A stretch of 64,000 nucleotides of DNA. It comes from Streptomyces sp. AP-93. GTDB lineage: Bacteria; Actinomycetota; Actinomycetes; Streptomycetales; Streptomycetaceae. Every line of letters starts with the position of its first letter. Position 1 is the first letter of the stretch. This document shows, in pieces, positions 42,277-49,403 of the stretch. The DNA lies in the NCBI RefSeq assembly GCF_022808175.1, contig NZ_JALGBX010000017.1:151849-215848 (forward strand), in the 5' to 3' direction. The translations under genes were made by a program, and so were the position numbers. The notes beneath the pieces were generated by a model that saw only the letters and a list, made by a program, of their open reading frames with translations, was not told the origin of the DNA and made no database searches.

Positions 42277-42996
42277 TTGAGCCGCTCGGTTCTCGTCACC
42301 GGAGGTAACCGGGGCATCGGCCTCGCCATCGCCCGAGCTTTCGCGGAAGCGGGGGACAAGGTCGCGATCACGTTCCGGTCGGGCGAGCCCCCGGCCGAGC
42401 TCACGGCCCTGGGTGTGCTGGCGGTCCGCTGCGACATCACCGACTCCGACCAGGTCGACCTGGCGTACAAGCAGGTCGAGGACGCCCACGGCGCGGTCGA
42501 GGTCCTCGTGGCCAATGCGGGCATCACCAAGGACACGCTGCTGATGCGGATGTCCGAGGACGATTTCGCCTCGGTCGTCGACACCAACCTCACCGGCACC
42601 TTCCGGGTCGTCAAGCGCGCGAACCGCGGCATGCTCCGTGCCAAGAAAGGCCGCGTCGTCCTGATCTCCTCGGTCGTCGGCCTGCTCGGCTCGGCCGGCC
42701 AGGCCAACTACGCCGCCTCCAAGGCGGCGCTGGTCGGCTTCGCCCGCTCCCTCGCCCGTGAGCTGGGCTCCCGCAACATCACCTTCAACGTCGTCGCCCC
42801 GGGCTTCGTGGACACCGACATGACGAAGGTGCTCACGGACGAGCAGCGGGCCGGCATCGTCGGCCAGGTGCCCCTGGGCCGCTACGCGCAGCCCGAGGAG
42901 ATCGCGGCCGCGGTCAGCTTCCTGGCGTCCGACAACGCCGCGTACATCACTGGTGCCGTCATTCCCGTTGACGGCGGATTGGGCATGGGTCACTGA
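42277..42996 (+). CDS. fabG: 3-oxoacyl-ACP reductase FabG
   Basis: A 239-residue SDR that reduces beta-ketoacyl-ACP in fatty acid elongation. It has VTGGNRGIGLAIARAFAEAG (cofactor), VANAGITKDTLLMRM, and the Ser plus Tyr-x3-Lys in ISSVVGLLGSAGQANYAASKAAL. The C-terminal GFVDTDMT and ITGAVIPVDGGLGMGH are typical of FabG. It starts with TTG, preceded by AAAGGG. It is followed after 5 nt by fabI, forming the fabG-fabI pair. Confidence 0.95.
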   Translation: MSRSVLVTGGNRGIGLAIARAFAEAGDKVAITFRSGEPPAELTALGVLAVRCDITDSDQVDLAYKQVEDAHGAVEVLVANAGITKDTLLMRMSEDDFASVVDTNLTGTFRVVKRANRGMLRAKKGRVVLISSVVGLLGSAGQANYAASKAALVGFARSLARELGSRNITFNVVAPGFVDTDMTKVLTDEQRAGIVGQVPLGRYAQPEEIAAAVSFLASDNAAYITGAVIPVDGGLGMGH

Positions 42997-43001
42997 TCAC
43001 C

Positions 43002-43775
43002 ATGAGCGGAATTCTCGACGGCAAGCGCCTCCTCGTCTCCGGGGTGCTGATGGAGTCCTCCATCGCCTTCCACGTCGCCAAGCTGGCCCAGGAGCAGGGC
43101 GCCGAGGTCATCCTCACCGCCTTCCCGCGGCCGACGCTGACCGAGCGCATCGCCCGCAAGCTGCCCAAGCCCGTCAAGGTGATCGAGCTCGACGTCACCA
43201 ACGACGAGCACCTGGCGCGCGTGGAGGAGCTCGTCCGCGCGGAGCTCGGCGGCCTCGACGGCGTCGTCCACTCCATCGGCTTCGCGCCGCAGGACGCGCT
43301 CGGCGGCAACTTCCTGAACACCCCGTTCGAGTCGGTCGCCACCGCCATGCACGTCTCGGCGTTCTCGCTGAAGTCGCTGACCATGGCCTGCAAGCCGCTC
43401 TTCCCGGAGAACGAGGGCGCCTCGGTCGTCGGCCTCACCTTCGACGCGCAGTTCGCGTGGCCGCAGTACGACTGGATGGGCCCGGCCAAGGCCGCGCTGG
43501 AGGCCACCAGCCGCTACCTCGCCCGTGACCTGGGCAAGGAGAAGATCCGCTGCAACCTGGTCTCGGCCGGTCCGCTCGGTTCGATGGCTGCGAAGTCCAT
43601 CCCGGGCTTCTCCGACCTGGCGGACGTCTGGAACCACCGCTCCCCTATGGAGTGGGACATGACGGACCCGGAGCCGGCCGCCAAGGGCGTCGTCGCCCTG
43701 CTGTCGGACTGGTTCCCCAAGACCACCGGCGAGATCATCCACGTCGACGGCGGCCTGCACGCGATGGGTGCCTGA
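43002..43775 (+). CDS. fabI: Enoyl-ACP reductase FabI/InhA type
   Basis: A 257-residue NADH-dependent enoyl-ACP reductase, the last step of the fatty acid elongation cycle. It has the FabI opening LDGKRLLVSGVLMESSIAFHVAK, VHSIGFAPQDAL, and the catalytic Tyr-x6-Lys in FAWPQYDWMGPAKAALEATS. TTGEIIHVDGGLHAMGA closes the protein. Sequence is closer to mycobacterial InhA than to E. coli FabI. A strong hairpin follows 30 nt after the stop. Confidence 0.95.
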   Translation: MSGILDGKRLLVSGVLMESSIAFHVAKLAQEQGAEVILTAFPRPTLTERIARKLPKPVKVIELDVTNDEHLARVEELVRAELGGLDGVVHSIGFAPQDALGGNFLNTPFESVATAMHVSAFSLKSLTMACKPLFPENEGASVVGLTFDAQFAWPQYDWMGPAKAALEATSRYLARDLGKEKIRCNLVSAGPLGSMAAKSIPGFSDLADVWNHRSPMEWDMTDPEPAAKGVVALLSDWFPKTTGEIIHVDGGLHAMGA

Positions 43776-43805
43776 CCTTCCCGGTCCCGACTCCGTTCCA
43801 TCCGT

Positions 43806-43852
43806 ACGGCGGCGGCCGCGTCTTCCCTTCCGGGAGGCGCGGCCGCCGCCGT
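43806..43852 (+). terminator. Hairpin terminator after fabI
   Basis: ACGGCGGCGGCCGCG (43806-43820) and CGCGGCCGCCGCCGT (43838-43852) form a perfect 15-bp stem with a 17-nt loop. Confidence 0.82.
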
Positions 43853-43999
43853 TTGCGTGCGCGTCGTGGGGACCGTACGGGGCGACTCGATCAGATGTCC
43901 GCCCTCGGGCCGGATCTTCCCAAGTCGAAAATTGGGACATTTGCCTGCAAACTGGGCCCGTCGGGATCTTCCCGGCTCCTGCGGGGAGGAGGTACGGGA

Positions 44000-44434
44000 G
44001 TGCGCGCGAGGCGGAGCCGAGCGGTATCCCTGCTGATCACCTCGGTGGTCCTGACCGGATTCCTGCTCCCCGGAGCCGTCGCGCAGGACGAGGAGGGGCC
44101 CGCCCCGGCGCCCGGCACGGACGTCCAGGCCCCGGCCGTGGTCGACCTGGCCCAGATCCCCGCCGAACCGCCCGTACAGCCCGCGCGGCCCGCCGCCCGG
44201 GAGCTCTTCGGAGCCGACTGCGACACCGAGATCAACGGCTCGCAGGTGGTGGCCTTCTGCCACAACAGCTACCCGCAGACCGATCTGGTCCGCCTGCACG
44301 TGGAGTGCGACCGCTGGTGGGACGTGGACGGGGACGGCGCCGCCGTGGCCGTCGGCCCGGCCGGCCGGGTGGAGCTCTCCGGCCGCTGCTGGAAGGAAGT
44401 CCGCTCCGCCTGGGTCAGCCACCGGCGGCAGTGA
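44000..44434 (+). CDS. Secreted hypothetical protein with four cysteines
   Basis: A 144-residue protein. Its signal peptide is VSLLITSVVLTGFLLPGAVAQ (cleaved near residue 30), followed by a Pro/Ala-rich stretch and a small globular domain with four cysteines (ADCDTEING, VAFCHNSY, HVECDRWW, SGRCWKEV) likely to form two disulfides. WWDVDGDGAAVAV contains a DxDGD motif that could bind calcium. GGAGGAGG precedes the GTG at 44000. Its last 20 bases overlap the end of the convergent GntR gene. Function unknown. Confidence 0.8.
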   Translation: MRARRSRAVSLLITSVVLTGFLLPGAVAQDEEGPAPAPGTDVQAPAVVDLAQIPAEPPVQPARPAARELFGADCDTEINGSQVVAFCHNSYPQTDLVRLHVECDRWWDVDGDGAAVAVGPAGRVELSGRCWKEVRSAWVSHRRQ

Positions 44435-45119
44435 GCCCCGCGGAGCGCCCTTCCTTCGCCAGGCAGACGAACGGATAGCCGGCCGCCTCCGAGGCCGCCG
44501 CGTCCCTGTCCCCGCGCCGGATCGCCTCGATCAGCCGGGCGTGGTCCAGGTGTGAGGCGGGATCGAGCTCCGTGCCCACGTCGGTGCGCAGCCAGTCGGC
44601 CACCAGATCGCCGAGGTCCGCGTACAGCTCGATGAGCACGTCGTTGTGCGAAGCCGCCACCACCGCCATGTGCAGGGCCACGTCCGCCGCGACGAACGGC
44701 TCCGCGTCCCCGGCCGACCACGCCTCCTCGCGCCGCGCCAGCAGTGCGTCCAGCTGTACGAGGTCCCGCGCCGTCCGCCGCTCCGCCGCGAGGCGGGCCG
44801 CCGAGGACTCCAGCGTCGAGCGCAGCTCCGCGATGTGCCGGGGGTCGGCGCCGGCGAAGCGGCGGTGCATGACCCCGGCCAGCTCGCTGGTGGCGATGAC
44901 GTAGGTACCCGAGCCCTGGCGGATGTCGAGGAGGCCGTTGTGCGCGAGCGCCCGGACGGCCTCCCGCACGGTGTTGCGGGCGACGCCCATCAGCTCCACG
45001 AGCTCCGGTTCCGTGGGGATGCGGGCGCCCACGGGCCATTCGCCGGTGGTGATCTGGTTCCTGAGCTGGGCGATCACCTGGTCGACGAGCGCGGATCGTC
45101 GGGGCGAGGTCAGCGGCAT
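44415..45119 (-). CDS. GntR family regulator, FadR/FCD type
   Basis: A 234-residue regulator. The winged helix-turn-helix is at residues 8-75 (VDQVIAQLRNQITTGEWPVGARIPTEPELVELMGVARNTVREAVRAL), then an FCD ligand domain (AELRSTLESSAARLAAERR, VAADVALHMAVVAASHNDVLIELY, HLDHARLIEAI with metal-binding Asp/His). It is divergent from a CynX/NimT transporter, with a palindromic operator between, so it probably controls that gene and its own. The ATG at 45119 begins the conserved region. Confidence 0.9.
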   Translation of the reverse strand: MPLTSPRRSALVDQVIAQLRNQITTGEWPVGARIPTEPELVELMGVARNTVREAVRALAHNGLLDIRQGSGTYVIATSELAGVMHRRFAGADPRHIAELRSTLESSAARLAAERRTARDLVQLDALLARREEAWSAGDAEPFVAADVALHMAVVAASHNDVLIELYADLGDLVADWLRTDVGTELDPASHLDHARLIEAIRRGDRDAAASEAAGYPFVCLAKEGRSAGLTAAGG

Positions 45120-45190
45120 GCGGTCGGGGTTCCTCTCGGGGCGGGCGCGATGGTGGTGACGGGAACGATACGGCTGCGGGGTGGACAACC

Positions 45191-45205
45191 AATCATCCCA
45201 TGATT
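45191..45205. promoter_or_regulatory. Palindrome AATCAT-CCC-ATGATT, likely GntR operator
   Basis: Perfect 6-bp arms around CCC lie 14 nt before the transporter ATG and 72 nt before the GntR ATG. Position and symmetry fit a GntR-family operator that would block the transporter promoter. Confidence 0.65.
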
Positions 45206-45218
45206 CTATGATGCTGGA

Positions 45219-46520
45219 ATGTCCGACGAAGAAGTCCAGATCCTGAACCGGCCCCGGGCCGCGCGCACGGCATCCCCGCAGTCCCTTCCCGCCCCCGCCG
45301 CCACCCCGCAGCCGGCGTGGCTCGGACCCGTGCTCCTCGTCGGCATCGTGCTGGCCGCCCTCAACCTGCGGCCCGCCATCACCAGCCTCGGCGCCCTGTT
45401 CGAGGAGACCCGCGAGGGCCTCGGCATGAGCGGCACCGTCGCCGGACTCATCACCTCCGTGCCCGCCCTCTGCTTCGCCGTCTTCGGCGTCACCGCGCCC
45501 CGGCTCTCCCGCCGCTTCGGCCCGGCCGCGGTCGTCTGCGCCGGCATGGCCGCCGTCGCCGCGGGCCTGCTGATCCGGCCCTTCGCCACCAACGCCGCCG
45601 GGTTCCTCGCGGCCAGCGCCCTGACCCTGGCGGGCATAGCCCTGACCAACGTGTTGCTGCCGGTGATCGTCAAGCGCTGGTTCCCCGACAGGGTCGCCGC
45701 CATGACCGGGCTCTACTCCATGGCCCTGGCCGCGGGCACCTCGCTGGCGGCCGCGGCGACGGTCCCGATGACCCGGGCCCTCGGCGGCAGCTGGCGCACC
45801 GGCCTGCTGGTCTGGGCCTTCCTCGCCGTGGCGGCCGTGCTGCACTGGCTGGCCATCGCGGCGGCGGCCCGCAAGGAGAAGGCGGCGGCCGCGGCCGGCG
45901 CGGCACCGGCCGCCGCGCCCGACACCGGGCCCAGCGTCGTGCGCAGCCGCACCGCGTGGGCCCTCGCCTGCTACTTCGGACTCCAGGCCACGGGCGCGTA
46001 CATCACCATGGGCTGGCTCCCGCAGATCTTCCGCGACGCCGGGGTCTCCGCCTCCACCGCGGGCGTCCTGCTCGCCGTCACCATGGTCATGGGCGTCCCG
46101 CTCGCCTTCATCATCCCCGGCCTGGCGGGCCGGATGAAGAACCAGGGCCCCATCGCGGTGGTCCTCGGCCTCTTCGGCCTCGTCGGCTACCTCGGGCTCT
46201 ACTTCGCCCCCGCCGCCGGGGCCTGGGCCTGGGTCCTGATGCTCGGCGTCTCCAACTGCGCCTTCCCGCTCGTCATCACGTTGATCGGACTGCGCGCCGA
46301 GTCCCCGGCGGGCGTGGTCAAGCTCTCCGCCTTCGCCCAGAGCACCGGGTACCTCATCTCCATCCCCGGACCGCTCGTCGTCGGCGTCCTCTACCAGCAC
46401 AGCGGCGGCTGGGACCTGCCCCTCGCCCTGATGGCCGGTCTGCTCGTCCCGCAGATCGTGCTCGGCATGCTGGCGGGCCGGGACCGCACGATCGAGGACG
46501 AATGCGGCATGCGAGACTGA
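45219..46520 (+). CDS. CynX/NimT family MFS transporter
   Basis: A 433-residue major facilitator with 12 predicted helices. The CynX/NimT type is shown by LAALNLRPAITSLGALFEET in helix 1 and LALTNVLLPVIVKRWFPDRVAAMTGLYS, while ATGAYITMGWLPQIFRDAG opens the second half. The family contains cyanate and 2-nitroimidazole transporters; the substrate here is unknown. It is divergent from the GntR regulator and followed after 5 nt by a 39-residue transporter-associated peptide. Confidence 0.9.
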   Translation: MSDEEVQILNRPRAARTASPQSLPAPAATPQPAWLGPVLLVGIVLAALNLRPAITSLGALFEETREGLGMSGTVAGLITSVPALCFAVFGVTAPRLSRRFGPAAVVCAGMAAVAAGLLIRPFATNAAGFLAASALTLAGIALTNVLLPVIVKRWFPDRVAAMTGLYSMALAAGTSLAAAATVPMTRALGGSWRTGLLVWAFLAVAAVLHWLAIAAAARKEKAAAAAGAAPAAAPDTGPSVVRSRTAWALACYFGLQATGAYITMGWLPQIFRDAGVSASTAGVLLAVTMVMGVPLAFIIPGLAGRMKNQGPIAVVLGLFGLVGYLGLYFAPAAGAWAWVLMLGVSNCAFPLVITLIGLRAESPAGVVKLSAFAQSTGYLISIPGPLVVGVLYQHSGGWDLPLALMAGLLVPQIVLGMLAGRDRTIEDECGMRD

Positions 46521-46525
46521 TCGGC

Positions 46526-46645
46526 ATGTCGCCCGTACTTGAACCGAACCCCCAGAACGGCCACCGCAAGCTCGGCCTCGTGCTGGGCGCGATGCTGCTG
46601 GTCACCGTGATCATCGCCGTCGTCGCCACCCTCGCCTCGCCGTAA
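46526..46645 (+). CDS. SGM_5486 family transporter-associated small protein
   Basis: A 39-residue protein: a polar start (MSPVLEPNPQNGHRKLG) and one membrane helix (LVLGAMLLVTVIIAVVATLA). Size, sequence and position directly after a CynX/NimT MFS gene match the SGM_5486 small proteins known in Streptomyces. It is too short for common gene callers. It probably associates with the transporter in the membrane. Confidence 0.82.
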   Translation: MSPVLEPNPQNGHRKLGLVLGAMLLVTVIIAVVATLASP

Positions 46646-46647
46646 GG

Positions 46648-46740
46648 GGTGGGGTTAACCCCCCAACCCCTAGGGGGTCAGGCTCAGGGAGATCTGGGGT
46701 GCGTCCCGGATGGGAACCGCCTGCTCGAATCCTTAGATTC
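46648..46740. other. Intergenic region with two palindromes
   Basis: GGGGTTAACCCC (about 46655-46666) is a perfect 12-bp palindrome and is followed by CCCCTAGGGGG. CGAATC-CTTA-GATTCG (about 46725-46740) is a perfect 6-bp inverted repeat 45 nt before the next gene. These may be operator or terminator elements; no gene is supported between 46646 and 46784. Confidence 0.4.
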
Positions 46741-46784
46741 GAAGAGCAAGAGCGAGCCCGTCCGACCACCCCACGGAGGCGGCC

Positions 46785-47000
46785 ATGTCGGCCCCCACAC
46801 ACCTGGCCCCCGGCCGCCCGTCCGCTCCCCGCGCCGCCGGGGCGCACGCCCGGCTGCCCTGGTGGGCGCTCGCCCTGCCCGCCCTCGCCTTCGGTCTCCT
46901 GCTCATACTCCTCGCCGGATCCGGCCAGGCCCACGCCGCGTCCGGCGACGGCTCCACCCTCGTCCACGTCACCGAACGGCTGCTGAGCGCCGTCGGCTGA
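46785..47000 (+). CDS. Small membrane protein of unknown function
   Basis: A 71-residue protein with a basic proline-rich N-terminus (about 24 residues) and one long membrane helix (WWALALPALAFGLLLILLAGSG). It ends in a short, possibly extracytoplasmic polar part (GDGSTLVHVTERLLSAV). GGAGGCGGCC precedes the ATG. I recognise no family. It stands between the SGM_5486 gene and the phosphatase gene and may be transcribed from the palindrome-rich region upstream. Confidence 0.7.
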   Translation: MSAPTHLAPGRPSAPRAAGAHARLPWWALALPALAFGLLLILLAGSGQAHAASGDGSTLVHVTERLLSAVG

Positions 47001-47131
47001 CGAGGCGCCAGCCACGAGGAGCCCACCCGCGCCGCCGTGCGCCGGGGCGCGCCCCACACCCCCACACCTGGGGGTGATGACGCCCTCAACACCCTGCGCC
47101 CCGTGGCTCGATTCATGCGAAGCTGGGAGTC

Positions 47132-47650
47132 ATGAGCGCCGACACACCCCGCAGGATCGTCCTCCTCCGGCACGCCAAGGCCGAATGGTCGGACGGCACG
47201 GACCACGACCGCCCCCTGGCGGAGCGCGGCCGTCACGACGCCCCGGCCGCGGGCCAGAAACTGGCCCAGACCGGCATCACCTTCGACCTGGCCCTCTGCT
47301 CCAGCGCGGCCCGGACCAGGGAGACCTGGAAGCTGGCCGTCCAGGAGCTGCCGCACCGGCCGAAGACCACGTACGAGGAACGGCTCTACGAGGCCTCGCT
47401 GGGCGAGCTCATCGCCCTGGTCAACGAGACCTCCGGCGACGTGAAGAACCTCCTGGTCATCGGCCACAACCCCGGCATGCACGCGCTGGCCGACGCCCTC
47501 TCCGGGAGCGCGCAGGGCGACGTGCTCGCCCGGATGAACCGCAGCGGCTTCCCGACCTCCGGGATCGCCGTCGTCTCCTTCACCGGCTCGTGGAAGTCCG
47601 TGGAGCACGGCGTGGGCAGCCTGCTGGACTTCTGGACCCCGCACAGCTGA
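47132..47650 (+). CDS. SixA-type histidine phosphatase
   Basis: A 172-residue member of the histidine phosphatase superfamily, branch 1. The phosphate-pocket motif is IVLLRHAKAEWSDGTDHDRPLAERG, with catalytic His in RHA, a second site in LCSSAARTRETW, and the second His in LLVIGHNPGMHAL. This is the SixA layout, and SixA dephosphorylates phosphohistidine proteins such as the PTS component NPr. GGGAG precedes the ATG. It is alone, with a strong terminator after it. Confidence 0.9.
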   Translation: MSADTPRRIVLLRHAKAEWSDGTDHDRPLAERGRHDAPAAGQKLAQTGITFDLALCSSAARTRETWKLAVQELPHRPKTTYEERLYEASLGELIALVNETSGDVKNLLVIGHNPGMHALADALSGSAQGDVLARMNRSGFPTSGIAVVSFTGSWKSVEHGVGSLLDFWTPHS

Positions 47651-47664
47651 CGCGCACGACCCGC

Positions 47665-47691
47665 CGACTACGCCGACTACGCCGACTACGC
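47665..47691. repeat. Tandem CGACTACGC repeats before the terminator
   Basis: The 9-bp unit CGACTACGC occurs three times in a row (about 47665-47691), directly before the terminator hairpin. A further 8-bp repeat, CCGTCAGG three times (about 47767-47790), lies at the 3' end of serB. Confidence 0.6.
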
Positions 47692-47740
47692 CGACGGAGC
47701 GGGCCCCGGCACTTCCACAGTGCCGGGGCCCGCTCCGTCG
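47692..47740. terminator. Perfect 21-bp stem bidirectional terminator
   Basis: CGACGGAGCGGGCCCCGGCAC (47692-47712) is fully complementary to the inverted stretch 47720-47740 with a 7-nt loop (TTCCACA). It separates the convergent sixA-like and serB genes. Confidence 0.9.
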
Positions 47741-47785
47741 TAGGGGCGTCGTGGTGCAGAACGTGTCCGTCAGGCCGTCAGGCCG

Positions 47786-48985
47786 TCAGGCCAGGTCTGC
47801 GGCTTCGACCTCTTCGCGGGTGATTCCGAGCAGGTACAGCACGGCGTCCAGGAAGGGCACGTTCACCGCGGTGTGCGCGGCCTGGCGGACCACCGGCTTC
47901 GCGCAGAAGGCCACGCCCAGCCCGGCCGCGTTCAGCATGTCCAGGTCGTTGGCGCCGTCACCGATGGCCACGGTCTGGGCCAGCGGTACGCCGGCCTCCG
48001 CGGCGAAGCGGCGCAGCAGCCGGGCCTTGCCCGCCCGGTCCACGATCTCGCCGGTGACCTTGCCCGTCAGCTTGCCGTCGACGATCTCCAGGGTGTTGGC
48101 GGAGGCGAAGTCCAGCCCGAGCCGCTCCCGCAGATCGTCCGTCACCTGCGTGAACCCGCCGGAGACCACGCCCACCTGGTACCCGAGCCGCTTGAGGGTG
48201 CGGATCAGCGTCCGGGCTCCCGGGGTGAGGCGCACCTCGGAGCGGACCTTGTCCACCACGGAGGCGTCCAGCCCGGCCAGCAGCGCGACCCGGGCGTGCA
48301 GCGACTGCTCGAAGTCCAGCTCCCCGCGCATGGCCCGCTCGGTCACCTCGGCGACCTCGGCCTCACAGCCGGCGTGCGCGGCGAAGAGCTCGATGACCTC
48401 GTCCTGGATCAGGGTCGAGTCCACGTCCATGACGACGAGGCGCTGGGCCCGCCGGTGCAGCCCGGCCGAGACCACGGCCACGTCGACGCCGATCTGTGCG
48501 GCGGCGGTGGCCAGCGCGGTGCGCAGCGGCTCGGTCGCGGTGCCGGAGACGGCGAACTCCACGGCCGTCACCGGATACTTCGCGAGCCGGAAGATGCGGT
48601 CGATGTTGCCGCCGGTCGCGGTGATCCGCGCGGCGATGGCAGCCGTGGACTCGGCGGTGAGCGGATGCCCGAGCACGGTGACGTGCGAACGGCCACTGCC
48701 GCGCGGCCGGTTGTCACCGGTGCCGGAGAGGATCTCGGCCTGCAGCTTGAGGGACTCGGCCCAGCTGTGGACGGTGGCCCGCAGCTCGCCCTCGGTGCCG
48801 CCGGTCGGGTGGGTGACGAGGGCGCACAGGACGATGCGGCCTCGGGTGACGACCTGCTCGATGTCGACGACGTCGACGGAGTAGGCGGCGAGGGTGTCGA
48901 ACAGCCCGGCGGTGATCCCGGGACGGTCCTTGCCGAAGATCTTGACGAGGAGGGTGGGGACGTCGGAGGTCTGCGAAGCGCTCAT
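47786..48985 (-). CDS. serB: Phosphoserine phosphatase SerB with N-terminal ACT domain
   Basis: A 399-residue enzyme that converts L-phosphoserine to serine. N-terminal ACT-type regulatory modules (VKIFGKDRPGITAGLFDTLA; VTVLGHPLTAESTAAIAARI) occupy residues 10-165. The HAD phosphatase domain has the nucleophile DxDxT motif VVMDVDSTLIQDE (about 187), VGVVSGGFTQV, and the closing AIGDGANDLDMLNAAGLGVAF. This matches the long actinobacterial SerB2 form. The ATG at 48985 starts the first ACT module. Confidence 0.94.
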   Translation of the reverse strand: MSASQTSDVPTLLVKIFGKDRPGITAGLFDTLAAYSVDVVDIEQVVTRGRIVLCALVTHPTGGTEGELRATVHSWAESLKLQAEILSGTGDNRPRGSGRSHVTVLGHPLTAESTAAIAARITATGGNIDRIFRLAKYPVTAVEFAVSGTATEPLRTALATAAAQIGVDVAVVSAGLHRRAQRLVVMDVDSTLIQDEVIELFAAHAGCEAEVAEVTERAMRGELDFEQSLHARVALLAGLDASVVDKVRSEVRLTPGARTLIRTLKRLGYQVGVVSGGFTQVTDDLRERLGLDFASANTLEIVDGKLTGKVTGEIVDRAGKARLLRRFAAEAGVPLAQTVAIGDGANDLDMLNAAGLGVAFCAKPVVRQAAHTAVNVPFLDAVLYLLGITREEVEAADLA

Positions 48986-49403
48986 GGTGCCTTCACCGTA
49001 TCTCCCCGGCCTGCGCGCGCGGAGCCCCGTCCCACCTGGCGGAACCGTTTCGCTCCGTACGGACGTGCGGGGGCCACGCGGCGGACGTGTGAAGGTCGTG
49101 CGGTGGACGCCCGCAGCTCCCCGAAGCTCTGCGGGAGCACCCTCCGGGCGCGGCCGCACCCGCCCGGACGGAGCGGGGGCCGGGTGCCCCGCGCAGCGTG
49201 CCGCTGCGGAGCCCTTGCGGAGGGGACGTCCGGAAACACCCCCTCCGGCCCCTTTTCCACCCCCTGGGCCGGCCTCCCCGGACGCCGCCGAGTGGCCCGG
49301 ATTCCCCTTGTGGCCGTGCGCCTGAAATAGTTCCCCCGGATGTTCGCCATCCCTAGACTCCCTGACGTCATGGGGGATCTCGGGGGACTTAAGTGGGGCT
49401 GGA
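48986..49403. other. Intergenic region between serB and the FHA-ABC gene
   Basis: 418 nt with no gene I can support. TAGACT (49354-49359) is a good -10 candidate 45 nt before the FHA-ABC start, with TTCCCC (49331-49336) as a weak -35 at 17-nt spacing. The rest is GC-rich without clear repeats. Confidence 0.45.
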
